Source: Setoptus koraiensis
Lineage: Eukaryota; Arthropoda
Direction of reading: 5' to 3'
Length of the DNA: 64,000 bases
NCBI GenBank assembly: GCA_048013815.1
Contig: CM106586.1
Span: 12,710,001-12,774,000 of the forward strand
The notes under the pieces are model-generated. The model worked only from the letters and a program-made list of their open reading frames with translations, searched no databases and had not been told where the DNA came from. This document shows, piece by piece, positions 63,861 through 64,000 of this stretch. Each line of letters opens with the position of its first letter. Positions within the stretch are counted from its first letter, which is position 1. A program made the translations under genes and the position numbers.

Positions 63861-64000
63861 TTCTCGATATAATCTTCGGCGGAGCCGCATGATAGCGCTG
63901 ATACGAGATTGGAATAGTGTGTTGGAGAATAGTGTCTATGAATGTGCAAGATACACAAGCGTGTTGCAGCAGTGTCAAGAGAACAGGCTCGGCTTACGTA

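Larger units (their letters stand above)
55321..64000. other. Repeat-rich region without a recognised gene
   Basis: About 8.7 kb, GC-rich from roughly 56.5 kb on. Many open frames arise from CAG/TGC triplets (about 56840-56960 and 57225-57350), from GGCCC units (about 57978-58000) and from CA or ACA runs. None shows a domain. Two - strand frames at 55376-55672 and 55659-55874 look mildly protein-like, but they end in noise. Notable elements are two near-perfect hairpins (59184-59224 and 60324-60375) and several microsatellites, listed separately. The right end may run into an unseen gene. Confidence 0.45.

Noticed and set aside
1-64000. Retroviral, LTR, LINE or DNA-transposon copies and CRISPR arrays
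   Set aside because: No reverse transcriptase, integrase, capsid or transposase-like ORF, no long terminal repeats and no spaced direct repeats were seen. The 250-bp direct repeats at 49.4 and 51.6 kb are host gene sequence.

Overview
This is eukaryotic nuclear DNA from an arthropod, most likely a chelicerate and plausibly an acariform mite. The evidence is a chitin-binding Rebers-Riddiford cuticle protein, a metazoan gene set (EAAT, Rab27, RabGAP1, Kelch, Caskin-type SAM), very intron-poor genes with introns of about 100-300 bp, and a UDP-glycosyltransferase of the soluble, bacterial-looking type known from spider mites. The species cannot be fixed from the sequence alone. I see no retroviral, LTR, Polinton, LINE or DNA-transposon coding sequence, no CRISPR array and no convincing tRNA or rRNA gene.

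Layout. 0-10 kb is GC-rich and full of simple repeats. It holds an ELOVL fatty-acid elongase and a three-exon SLC1A excitatory amino-acid transporter, both on the + strand. 10-27 kb is compact and AT-richer: Notchless/NLE1 (-) diverges from a RabGAP1-type TBC gene (+), followed by an unrecognised secreted glutamine-rich protein (+), HEATR5B (-), and a very unusual MIC19-HYOU1 in-frame ORF (+) divergent from HEATR5B. 27-39 kb holds a cuticle protein (+), a BTB-BACK-Kelch protein (-), a UGT (-) and a SAM-SAM Caskin-like protein (-), separated by 1-4 kb of non-coding DNA. 38.5-48 kb looks empty of genes. 48-55.4 kb is a rearranged block: Rab27 (+), an intronless TENT4-like nucleotidyltransferase with degenerate catalytic residues (+), AIFM1 (-), and an inverted unprocessed Rab27 pseudogene (-). 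The TENT4-like gene sits between two direct copies of the Rab27/AIFM1 convergent junction. 55.4-64 kb is GC-rich, repeat-rich and without a recognisable gene.

The genes do not form one pathway. Several are membrane-traffic or organelle proteins (RabGAP1, HEATR5B, Rab27, AIFM1, MIC19 and HYOU1 domains), but the link looks incidental. The two strongest anomalies lie at one divergent promoter (23,662-24,125). On one side a MIC19-like N-myristoylation head and partial CHCH domain run in frame, with no stop, into a complete ER chaperone HYOU1. On the other side a HEATR5B lacking its usual N-terminal HEAT region begins with a closely similar MIC19-type head. The duplicated Rab27-AIFM1 junction around a probable pseudo-polymerase is the next most interesting structure.

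All exon boundaries were placed by eye from GT-AG sites, reading-frame continuity and remembered family alignments. No database search was run.
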